A stretch of 64,000 nucleotides of DNA from Mycolicibacterium stellerae (GTDB lineage: Bacteria; Actinomycetota; Actinomycetes; Mycobacteriales; Mycobacteriaceae), in NCBI RefSeq assembly GCF_003719305.1, contig NZ_RARC01000027.1:1-64000 (forward strand). The letters are read 5' to 3'. Below the pieces are notes generated by a model that made no database searches, was not told the DNA's origin, and worked only from the letters and a program-made list of their open reading frames with translations. The position numbers and the translations under genes were made by a program. Shown in pieces: positions 1 to 7,419 of the stretch; the stretch's first letter is position 1, and each line of letters begins with the position of its first letter.

Positions 1-132
1 GGGGCATTACGGTGGACCACGAAGACCTCCGGGGTGAGTTGGTGCGTTCCTAGACAGCTCGCACTTCACTCGGAGGTCTTCGTCATGTCACCACGCCACG
101 CCGTACCTAACGTCCGTGGTCAGTACAATTAG
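1..132 (+). mobile_element. possible IS481-family transposase leader remnant
   Basis: A 13-bp perfect inverted repeat (19-31 and 71-83, arm ACGAAGACCTCCG) flanks a 39-base loop. The right arm contains a GGAGG ribosome site, followed by an ATG at 85 that opens only 15 codons before TAG at 130-132. From memory, this leader plus an MSxRxA start resembles the 5' end of IS481-type transposase genes. No transposase body follows, so at most this is a decayed leader. The hairpin itself is certain; the IS assignment is a weak inference. Confidence 0.3.
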
Positions 133-148
133 CCCGCCAGATCGACGG

Positions 149-532
149 CTATGAGGCCATTGCGTCGTACAGCCGTGCGATATCTGCGGGGGCGACATCC
201 GATCCGCACTGCTGACGCAGGGTGCGCAGCGGCTGCGCAATCCGCTGCAGCTCAGCCCACTCCGACGGATGCGCGATGAAGTAGTTTCGGATCGCGCCCT
301 CGGCGTCACCCTGCCCACCGGCGTTGGTGACGGCCTTGTTCGCGTCGGGATGGCTGGCGAACCACTGGCCGGTCTGCGCGCCGACCGTGCCGATGGCGTT
401 GCTGAGCCCCGATACGGTGCAGTCGGCGTCGGCCGACGCCGTCGGCAGCGCGATGGTGGTAGCAGCCAGTCCTCCGAGCACTCCTGCGGCGAGTACGCCG
501 GCGATCCCACGACGCATGGTGTTACCAGACAT
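149..532 (-). CDS. secreted hemophore-related protein (Rv0203/Rv1174c-like)
   Basis: A 127-residue exported protein. It has a signal peptide of about 35 residues (hydrophobic run 10-30, Ala-rich cleavage region ending ADA). The short mature helical domain has two cysteines (C38, C109) that could form the disulfide of the mycobacterial hemophore family. The segment around SHPDANKAVTN and the spacing of the cysteines are typical of that family, which binds heme outside the cell. The start at 532 is chosen because AAGGAG lies 13 bases upstream; a second Met at residue 6 lacks as good a site. It lies 131 bp downstream of accD6 on the same strand. Confidence 0.75.
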   Translation of the reverse strand: MSGNTMRRGIAGVLAAGVLGGLAATTIALPTASADADCTVSGLSNAIGTVGAQTGQWFASHPDANKAVTNAGGQGDAEGAIRNYFIAHPSEWAELQRIAQPLRTLRQQCGSDVAPADIARLYDAMAS

Positions 533-663
533 CTGAATTCCTCACTCCTTCGTCACCGACCCTGCATGGTCCCCCGACGCAATGGGTCGGTACCCACAGT
601 ACGGATGTGAGGATTTATCGAGGTCACCGCGACGCCGCCGCGAAATCGACCTACAGCGACGAC

Positions 664-2088
664 CTACAACGGGATGTTCTTGTGCCGCCCGCGCCGTGCG
701 GGCGCCTCGGCGAGTGCCTGGGTCAGCTTGCTGCGGGTGTGTGCCGGGTCGATCTTTTCGTCGACCACGCCGATCTCGATGGCGGAATCCACACCGCCTG
801 CGATCCGCTCGTGCTCGGCGGCCAGCTCCTCGTGCAGCGCCTCGCGCTCGTCCTCGGGCGCGGCCGCCAGCTTCTTCTTGTGCAGGATGCCGACTGCGGC
901 CTTGGCGCCCATCACGGCGACCTCGGCGTCCGGCCAGGCGAACACCTTCGTCGCGTTGAGCGAGCGTGAGTTCATCGCGATGTAGGCGCCGCCGTAGATC
1001 TTCCGCGTCACCAGAGTGACCCGCGGAACCGTGGCCTCACCGAACGCGTGCAGAAGCTTGGCACCGCGGCGCACCACGCCGCCCCACTCCTGGTCGACCC
1101 CGGGCAGATAGCCGGGCACGTCGACCACGACGACCAGCGGAATGCCGAATGCGTCGCACAGCCGCACGAAACGCGCTGCCTTCTCGGCGCTTTCGGAGTT
1201 CAGGCAGCCACCCAGCCGCAGCGGGTTGTTGGCGAGCACGCCGACGGTCCGGCCCGACAACCGGCCGAGGCCGATCACCATCGACGGCGCCCACTTGGCC
1301 TGGAACTCCTCGAACGGCGCATCGGCGTCGAGCAATGCTTCAAGGAGCGGATGCACATCGTAGGCGCGACGCGACGACTCGGGCAGCAGCGCGTGCAGGT
1401 CGGAGTCACCCGCCTCTGCCTTGGTGCGATCGAAATGGCCCTGCTGGCAGAACAATCCGACGAGTCGGCGGCCGCGCGCGTAGGCGTCGAGCTCATCGTC
1501 GGCGACGATGTGGCACACGCCGGACTTCTTGTGGTGGGTGTCCGGTCCGCCGAGCGACGCCATGTCGACGTCCTCGCCGGTGACACTGCGCACAATGTCG
1601 GGGCCGGTGACGAACACCCGGCCCTCTGGCGCCATGATGACGACGTCGGTCAGGGCAGGCCCGTATGCGGCGCCGCCGGCGGCGAAGCCGACGACCACCG
1701 AGATCTGCGGGATGTAACCCGACGCACGGATCATCGCCTCAAAGACCAGGCCGACCGCGTGCAGCGCCTTGACGCCCTCGGCCAGCCGAGCACCGCCGGA
1801 GTGCCAGATCCCGATGATCGGGCTCTGCTCCTCGATGGCGGTGTCATAGGCGTTGACGATGTGGGCGCAACCCTCCACGCCCATCGCGCCGCCCATCACG
1901 GTGCCGTCGGTGCAAAAAGCGATGGTCCGGACACCGTTGACGGTGCCTCCTGCGGCGAGCACGCCGGAGCGGTCCCGCTCGTGCAGCAACTCGAGGGTGC
2001 AGTCGTCGTCGAAGAACGTTTTGAGGCGCAGCAGCGGATCACGAGGATCCAATGATTCGCCGACTGTCTCGGGGGCCGTGATTGTCAT
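664..2088 (-). CDS. accD6: acetyl/propionyl-CoA carboxylase carboxyltransferase beta subunit AccD6
   Basis: Carboxyltransferase subunit that makes malonyl-CoA (and methylmalonyl-CoA) from biotin-carried CO2, feeding FAS-I/FAS-II in the cytoplasm. At 474 residues it matches the size of mycobacterial AccD6. Both crotonase-fold halves are present, with the glycine-rich oxyanion segments GFAAGGAAYGPALTD (first half) and KIYGGAYIAMNSR (second half). The start at 2088 is set by AGGAGG just upstream; an in-frame ATG at 2160 would overlap kasB and has no such site. It is the last gene of the fabD-acpM-kasA-kasB-accD6 operon, 34 bases after kasB. Confidence 0.93.
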   Translation of the reverse strand: MTITAPETVGESLDPRDPLLRLKTFFDDDCTLELLHERDRSGVLAAGGTVNGVRTIAFCTDGTVMGGAMGVEGCAHIVNAYDTAIEEQSPIIGIWHSGGARLAEGVKALHAVGLVFEAMIRASGYIPQISVVVGFAAGGAAYGPALTDVVIMAPEGRVFVTGPDIVRSVTGEDVDMASLGGPDTHHKKSGVCHIVADDELDAYARGRRLVGLFCQQGHFDRTKAEAGDSDLHALLPESSRRAYDVHPLLEALLDADAPFEEFQAKWAPSMVIGLGRLSGRTVGVLANNPLRLGGCLNSESAEKAARFVRLCDAFGIPLVVVVDVPGYLPGVDQEWGGVVRRGAKLLHAFGEATVPRVTLVTRKIYGGAYIAMNSRSLNATKVFAWPDAEVAVMGAKAAVGILHKKKLAAAPEDEREALHEELAAEHERIAGGVDSAIEIGVVDEKIDPAHTRSKLTQALAEAPARRGRHKNIPL

Positions 2089-2122
2089 CGAAACCTCCTG
2101 TAAGGGCCGGATATCGGGGCGC

Positions 2123-3376
2123 TCAGTACTTCCCGAAGGCGAGCGCCACGTTGTGCCCACCGAATCCGAACGAATTGTTGATCGCGTAGTTGTAGTTGCC
2201 GGGTCTCGGCGAGCCGGCCACGACGTCGAGGTCGATCTCCGGGTCCAGATTCTTCAGGTTGAGCGTCGGCGGGATGACGCCGTCGCGCAATGCGAACATC
2301 GTCAAGATCGACTCGACCGCACCGACGGCGCCGACCGAATGGCCGAGCGCGCCCTTGGGCGCGAAGACCGCCGGCTTGTGGCCACCCATCGCGTTGTTGA
2401 TCGCCTTGCCCTCCGCCACGTCGCCGACGCTGGTGCCGGTGGCGTGTGCGTTCACGTGATCGATGTCGGTGGGCGCCAAGCCGGCCAGCTGGATGGCACG
2501 CGTAATCGCATGGCCCGCCTGCTCACCGTTGGGGTCGGGCGCGACGATGTGAAAACCGTCCGAGGTGACGCTGGCACCCATCAACCGGGCGAGGATGTTG
2601 GCTCCGCGGGCTTTCGCGTGCTCCTCGGTCTCGATGACAATGAGCGCTCCGGCCTCACCGAACACGAACCCGTTTCGGTCCTTGTCGAACGGACGGCATG
2701 CACCGGCCGGGTCGTCATTGGTGGTGGACAGCACGATCCGCATCTGTGCGAATCCGGCGATCGGCACCGCCTCGATCTTGGTCTCGACGCCGCCGCAGAT
2801 CGCCACGTCCGCTTCGCCGAGCACGATGTTGCGCCACGCGTGCGCGATGCCCTCGGAACCCGACGCACAGGCCGAGATCGGGGTGATGACCCCGGCCCTT
2901 GCCTTGCGTTCCAACCCGACGGCGGCGGCTGCCGCGTTGGGCATGTACATCTGCACTGCCAGCGGCGACACCCCACGCAGGCCCTTGGCCCGCATGCCCT
3001 CGTAGGCGAAGAGCAGCTCCTCGCTCGACCCCATGCCGGTGCCGATCGACACCATCAGCCGTTTGGGATCGACCTCGGGCTCGCCGGCGTTCTTCCAGAC
3101 CCGCCGGCTCATGATCGTCGACATCTTCTGCAGATACGACAACCGACGCAGCTCGACCCGTGTCAGCTCACCGTCGAAATCCTCCAGCAGATGCCCGCCG
3201 ATTTTAACGGGCAGGTCGTATTCCTCGACGAACGCGTCATCCAAAAGCCGGATGCCGCTTTGCCCCTCGAGAAGCCTCTTCCACGTGCCTTCAGCGTCGG
3301 TAGCCAAAGCAGTCGTCATCGCAACGCCTGTCACAACAACGTCGGGGAACCCGTTCCCCGTAGCCAACCCAGTCAT
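2123..3376 (-). CDS. kasB: beta-ketoacyl-ACP synthase II KasB (FAS-II)
   Basis: Condensing enzyme of FAS-II. It elongates AcpM-bound meromycolic acyl chains with malonyl-AcpM, and KasB acts in the later, full-length extension steps. The thiolase-fold sequence of 417 residues has the expected catalytic set: nucleophile C170 in SACASG, H311 in NAHATGT, K341, and H346 in GHSVGAV. It lacks the roughly 20-residue N-terminal extension annotated for M. tuberculosis KasB. It sits 32 bases after kasA, of which it is a tandem paralog. A GGGGGGAAAGGA purine tract precedes the ATG at a rather long distance. Confidence 0.94.
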   Translation of the reverse strand: MTGLATGNGFPDVVVTGVAMTTALATDAEGTWKRLLEGQSGIRLLDDAFVEEYDLPVKIGGHLLEDFDGELTRVELRRLSYLQKMSTIMSRRVWKNAGEPEVDPKRLMVSIGTGMGSSEELLFAYEGMRAKGLRGVSPLAVQMYMPNAAAAAVGLERKARAGVITPISACASGSEGIAHAWRNIVLGEADVAICGGVETKIEAVPIAGFAQMRIVLSTTNDDPAGACRPFDKDRNGFVFGEAGALIVIETEEHAKARGANILARLMGASVTSDGFHIVAPDPNGEQAGHAITRAIQLAGLAPTDIDHVNAHATGTSVGDVAEGKAINNAMGGHKPAVFAPKGALGHSVGAVGAVESILTMFALRDGVIPPTLNLKNLDPEIDLDVVAGSPRPGNYNYAINNSFGFGGHNVALAFGKY

Positions 3377-3408
3377 TTCGCTGCGATGGTTCCTTTCCCC
3401 CCTGGCGC

Positions 3409-4659
3409 TCAGTACTTGCCGAACGCCAGCGCGACGTTGTGTCCACCGAATCCGAACGAGTTGTTGATCGCATACCTGAAGTCGCCATACCGGGGCTCGC
3501 CCGCAACGACGTCCAGATCGATCTCCGGATCGGGGGTTTCGTAGTTCAGGGTCGGCGGGATGACGCCGTCGCGCAGAGACAGCACTGTCAATACCGACTC
3601 GAGCGCCCCGACCGCACCGATGGAGTGGCCCAGCGCCGACTTCGGCGCATACACCGCGGCGTGTTCCACACCGGCGACCCGGATGGCATTGGCCTCTGCG
3701 GTATCCCCGATCGGCGTTGCCGTGGCATGGGCGTTGATGTGCTCGATGTCCTTGGGGTCAAGGCCGGCAAGCTCCATCGAACGCTTCATCGCCTGTCCGG
3801 CACGCAAACCGTCGGGCGCGGGCGCCACCATGTGGAAGGCGTCCGACGTGATGCCTGCTCCCAACAGGCGAGCCAGCGGTTGAGCCCCGCGAGCCTTGGC
3901 GTGCTCCTCGGTCTCGATGACCATGAGCGCACCTGCCTCGCCGAACACGAAGCCGTCACGATGCTTGTCGAACGGTCGAGAAGCGCCCTCGGGGTCGTCG
4001 TTGCGGGTCGACATGGCGCGCATCATCGAGAACGCCGCGATGGGCAGCGCTTCGATGCCGCCCTCGACACCACCGCAGACGGCGATATCGGCGTCGCCCA
4101 TGACGATCTGCCGCCACCCGTGCGCGATAGCCTCCGAGCCCGAAGAACACGCCGACACCGGCGTCATGACGCCGGCGCGGGCGCCGAGCTGCAGGCCGAT
4201 GACCGCAGCGGCGCCGTTCGGCATGATCATCTGAACGGCGAGCGGCGACACCTTGCGGGGTCCGCCCTCGTTCATCAGGTCATAGGTCTCGACGATTTTC
4301 TCGCCGCCACCCAGGCCGGTGCCAACGACGACAGCGAAGCGGTCCGGATCGACCTCGGGTGTCCCCGCGGTCTCCCAGATCTGGCCACCGAGCAGTTTGG
4401 CCATCCGCTGGACATACGACATGCGTCGCAGATCCAGCCGCCCCATGTGGTCGTCGACGGCCTCCTTCAGGTGGCCACCGATGTGCACGGGCAGGTCCCA
4501 TTTGGTGACGAATTCGTCCTCGAGGACGCGGATGCCGCTCTCGCCCGCCAGCAAGCCCTTCCACGTGCTCTCGATATCGCCCGCGATCGATGTCGTCGCC
4601 GTGACGGCGGTCACCACAACGCTGGGGAAACCGCCATTAGCAGTGGAAGGCCTGGTCAC
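3409..4659 (-). CDS. kasA: beta-ketoacyl-ACP synthase I KasA (FAS-II)
   Basis: Essential FAS-II condensing enzyme starting and extending meromycolate chains on AcpM; it is the target of thiolactomycin-type inhibitors. The 416 residues match M. tuberculosis KasA in length. The catalytic residues fall at the same numbers: C171 (SACSSG), H311 (NAHATAT), K340 and H345 (GHSIGAV). The start codon overlaps the acpM stop by four bases (ATGA at 4656-4659), so translation of the two is probably coupled. Confidence 0.96.
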   Translation of the reverse strand: MTRPSTANGGFPSVVVTAVTATTSIAGDIESTWKGLLAGESGIRVLEDEFVTKWDLPVHIGGHLKEAVDDHMGRLDLRRMSYVQRMAKLLGGQIWETAGTPEVDPDRFAVVVGTGLGGGEKIVETYDLMNEGGPRKVSPLAVQMIMPNGAAAVIGLQLGARAGVMTPVSACSSGSEAIAHGWRQIVMGDADIAVCGGVEGGIEALPIAAFSMMRAMSTRNDDPEGASRPFDKHRDGFVFGEAGALMVIETEEHAKARGAQPLARLLGAGITSDAFHMVAPAPDGLRAGQAMKRSMELAGLDPKDIEHINAHATATPIGDTAEANAIRVAGVEHAAVYAPKSALGHSIGAVGALESVLTVLSLRDGVIPPTLNYETPDPEIDLDVVAGEPRYGDFRYAINNSFGFGGHNVALAFGKY

Positions 4660-4958
4660 GCGCGATCCGCTTCGATCTTCTCGCGCAGTGCGGCGGCAGC
4701 CTCGGGGTTCTCTTCCTCGAGCTTCTGGATGTAGGAGACCACGTCACCCACGGTGCGCAGGCCTGCGAGGTCCTCGTCGGGGATCTTCACGCCGTACTTG
4801 TCCTCGGTCTGAACGGCGATCTCCACCATCGACAGCGAGTCGATGTCCAGGTCGTCGACGAACGACTTCTCCGGGGTAACCTCCGACGGCTCGATGCCGG
4901 TGACTTCTTCGATGATCTCGGCGAGACCGGAGATGATTTCTGCCTGAGTGGCGGCCAC
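4656..4958 (-). CDS. acpM: meromycolate-extension acyl carrier protein AcpM
   Basis: Acyl carrier protein of FAS-II, 100 residues (M. tuberculosis AcpM has 115; the C-terminal tail is shorter here). The phosphopantetheine attachment site is S41 in the DIDSLS motif. The acidic four-helix ACP core spans about residues 1-80, followed by a charged Ala/Glu-rich tail. The start is GTG at 4956-4958, preceded by GAAGGAG with a 5-base gap. It lies 86 bases after fabD and overlaps kasA by four bases. Confidence 0.95.
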   Translation of the reverse strand: MAATQAEIISGLAEIIEEVTGIEPSEVTPEKSFVDDLDIDSLSMVEIAVQTEDKYGVKIPDEDLAGLRTVGDVVSYIQKLEEENPEAAAALREKIEADRA

Positions 4959-5044
4959 TATGGCTCCTTCTAATTTGTTGTGTTACTGCGTTTTACGTTG
5001 GTTATGCAGTTGTGCTGTCCCCGACGACGCCGGGAATCAGGCCT

Positions 5045-5953
5045 CTAGAGCTCGGATAGCCCGTCCAGGTCGGCGGGGGTTTTGACGGCCTTCGTCGGCA
5101 CCCCTTTGAGTTCTCGCTTGGCGATCCCGGCGAGTGCCCCGGCGGGCGGGAACTCGACGATCGCGGTCACGTTCGATTGCCGGAGAGTCTCCGTGCACAA
5201 GTCCCAGCGCACCGGCCGGGTCAGCTGGGCGACCAGCTTGCCCATGGCGTCGGCGGCCGAGGCGACCGGCTGGCCGTCGGCGTTGGACAGCAAGGTAGCG
5301 GTCGGTTCAGAGGTCGAGACCTTTGCAACAGCGGCGGCATAGCCCTCGGTGGCAGGCGCCATGTAGTGCGTGTGGAACGCCCCAGCGGTGGCGAGAGCAC
5401 GGACGCGTGCCTTCTCGGGCGGATCCTCGGCCAGCTTGCTCAGGGCGGCAAGGCTGCCTGCCGCGACGATCTGGCCCGCGGCATTGCGGTTCGCGGGCAC
5501 TAAATCAAGTTCTTCAAGGCGGCTTAGGACATCGGCCTCGTCGCCGCCGAGCACCGCGGACATGCCGGTGGGCTCGGTCGCGCACGCCTTGGCCATCTCC
5601 GCGCCACGGGTCGCGGCCAGCGCCACGGCGTCGTCGCTGGAGATCACGCCGGCGATCGCATAGGCGGCGATCTCGCCGACGGAGTGTCCGGCTGCGATGA
5701 AGTCCCGTCCGGCCAGCAGGCCGCGCTTGGTCAACTCTTCGGCGGCAAGCAGTGTCGCGGCCACGACCAGCGGCTGCGTCACGGCGGTGTCGGTGATCTC
5801 CTCCGCCGTCGCGGTGGTGCCGAGTGCGGCCAGGTCGAGACCGCTGGACTGCGACCAGGTGGAGATGCGGTCAGCCGCGCCGGGCAGCTCCAGCCATGAG
5901 GCGAGCATGCCAGGCGTCTGCGATCCCTGTCCGGGAGCAAGCAATGCGAGCAC
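5045..5953 (-). CDS. fabD: malonyl-CoA:ACP transacylase FabD
   Basis: Transfers malonyl groups from CoA to AcpM, supplying extender units to KasA/KasB. The 302 residues match the mycobacterial enzyme. The N-terminal LLAPGQGSQ motif, nucleophile S91 in GHSVGE, and the later AGAFHTHYM segment with the partner histidine are all visible. It starts with GTG at 5951-5953. It is the first gene of the FAS-II operon; the promoter gap 5954-6081 upstream carries the palindrome annotated at 6020-6040. Confidence 0.95.
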   Translation of the reverse strand: MLALLAPGQGSQTPGMLASWLELPGAADRISTWSQSSGLDLAALGTTATAEEITDTAVTQPLVVAATLLAAEELTKRGLLAGRDFIAAGHSVGEIAAYAIAGVISSDDAVALAATRGAEMAKACATEPTGMSAVLGGDEADVLSRLEELDLVPANRNAAGQIVAAGSLAALSKLAEDPPEKARVRALATAGAFHTHYMAPATEGYAAAVAKVSTSEPTATLLSNADGQPVASAADAMGKLVAQLTRPVRWDLCTETLRQSNVTAIVEFPPAGALAGIAKRELKGVPTKAVKTPADLDGLSEL

Positions 5954-6019
5954 GTATCTAAGAGAACACTGTGGGAACGGATCTGCGCGGTGTAAGAGAT
6001 TATGAACCTGGTCTTATTC

Positions 6020-6040
6020 TTTTGTAGAGATCCCACAAAA
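6020..6040. promoter_or_regulatory. candidate MabR operator in the fasII promoter
   Basis: A perfect inverted repeat TTTTGT-N9-ACAAAA lies between mabR and fabD, about 67 bases upstream of the fabD start. MabR is known to bind the fasII promoter in mycobacteria, and this is the only strong palindrome in the gap. A CATAAT hexamer about 25 bases downstream on the minus strand could be the -10 of the operon. The palindrome is seen directly; assigning it to MabR is inference. Confidence 0.6.
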
Positions 6041-6081
6041 CAGCATGTGATGGGACTCCATCGATATCGAGCCGAAATCTG

Positions 6082-7368
6082 TTACCCTGCCCGGTCCTGG
6101 CTGGGCAGGGCCCCAGGATGCGTCCTTATCTGTGCATTGGCGATGTTCGACGTGCTGGAATGCTGTGCTTGCCTAGTCAGCCGTCCGACGGTCGAGGCCA
6201 CCCGCAGGACGTACGCATCGCGAGGGGTGGTCGGATCGCGGCCGGTGAAGTCGGCGATGCGCTTGAGGCGATAGCGCACGGTGTTTGGATGAACGAACAA
6301 CTTGCGGGCACAGGCCTCGATCGCGCCGCCGGAGTCCAGATATGCGTCCAGCGTCTCAGTTAATGCCGGGCCTGCGTCGCCCAGCGGCCTCATCACCTCG
6401 GTTTCCAGCGCGGCGATCGCCGACGCGTCGCCGAGCAGCGCCCGTTCGGGCAAAAGCTCACGTGCGACGACGGGTCGCGGCGCACCGGTCCAGCCCGCGA
6501 CCGCGTTCATCCCCGCGATCGCCTCGGTGGCGCTCCAGTGCGCGGCCGACAGCGTCGGTGCGGTCGGCCCGATGACCACGGGCGCGTCGGCGAAAACGGT
6601 CAGAAGATCGCCGAGGAATCGGTCGGTGAGGCTGAGCGGCCCCGACACGATCGTCACCAGCCAGGTGCCGTGCACGTCGGACAGTGCCGCGCGCCCGTGT
6701 CTGTTGACCACATCGTGGACGTCGCCGCTGGCAAGGTCGACGCGGTCGGGCTGGGGAATACCCACGATGACGGTTGCGGGTGCGGTGGCGTCCCAGTTCA
6801 GTGCCGCGGCCTGCGATTGCAGTTCCGGTCCGGTGTCGCCACGCACCACTGCGTCGACGATGTTGGATTCCATCCGGGTGTCCCAGGCGCCTCGTGCCTC
6901 GGCCTGGTCGGCGTATGCGGTTGCGGCGGCGAACGCCAAGTCGCGGCTGTAGCGAAGGATTCCTGCCGTCAACGCCGTCAGTTGCTCTTCGGAGCGGGCC
7001 AGTAGAGGCACCACTTCCTCGAAGAACTCCATGGTCACGCGCACCAACTCGACGGATTGCCGCAGTGCGATGCGTCTGCGAAGGTCCTGCGGCACCACCT
7101 CGAACGCCTGCGCCGTATAGCTGACGTCGCCGTCTGGGTTGCGCATCCACTCCGCGAAGTTCACTACCGCGTGCTGCACCACCAACTGGACACTGGCGCG
7201 TTGGGAGGCCTCGAGGTCGGCGAAGAACGGCAGCCGCTCCTCCAGGACATGCACCGCCTGGGTGGCCAGCCGGCCCGAATACTGGCTCAACCGGCGCAGC
7301 ACCGATTCCGGGATGGTCTCCAGCACCTCCAGCGTGGAGGCGGGCGGGACGAACCGATTGTCGGCCAT
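6082..7368 (-). CDS. mabR: PucR/CdaR-type regulator of the fasII operon, MabR
   Basis: A 428-residue cytoplasmic regulator. The C-terminal PucR-type helix-turn-helix is clear (about residues 365-390, KLFVHPNTVRYRLKRIADFTGRD). The long N-terminal part is a sensor/GGDEF-like region of the PucR_1/CdaR type. The orthologue Rv2242 (MabR) controls fabD-acpM-kasA-kasB-accD6, and this gene has the same position directly upstream of fabD. It lies 51 bases downstream of aceE on the same strand, so some readthrough from aceE is possible. The ATG at 7366-7368 has only a weak purine tract upstream. Confidence 0.88.
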   Translation of the reverse strand: MADNRFVPPASTLEVLETIPESVLRRLSQYSGRLATQAVHVLEERLPFFADLEASQRASVQLVVQHAVVNFAEWMRNPDGDVSYTAQAFEVVPQDLRRRIALRQSVELVRVTMEFFEEVVPLLARSEEQLTALTAGILRYSRDLAFAAATAYADQAEARGAWDTRMESNIVDAVVRGDTGPELQSQAAALNWDATAPATVIVGIPQPDRVDLASGDVHDVVNRHGRAALSDVHGTWLVTIVSGPLSLTDRFLGDLLTVFADAPVVIGPTAPTLSAAHWSATEAIAGMNAVAGWTGAPRPVVARELLPERALLGDASAIAALETEVMRPLGDAGPALTETLDAYLDSGGAIEACARKLFVHPNTVRYRLKRIADFTGRDPTTPRDAYVLRVASTVGRLTRQAQHSSTSNIANAQIRTHPGALPSQDRAG

Positions 7369-7419
7369 CCCTAAAAGCTACGCCATTTTTTGGCGGATTC
7401 CTCCAAGAACCGCGGTGAG

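Noticed and set aside
1853..4734. Long plus-strand open frames opposite accD6, kasB and kasA (up to 563 codons)
   Set aside because: They are antisense to strongly conserved enzymes, Arg/His/Asp-rich from GC-biased codons, and lack ribosome sites or recognisable domains.
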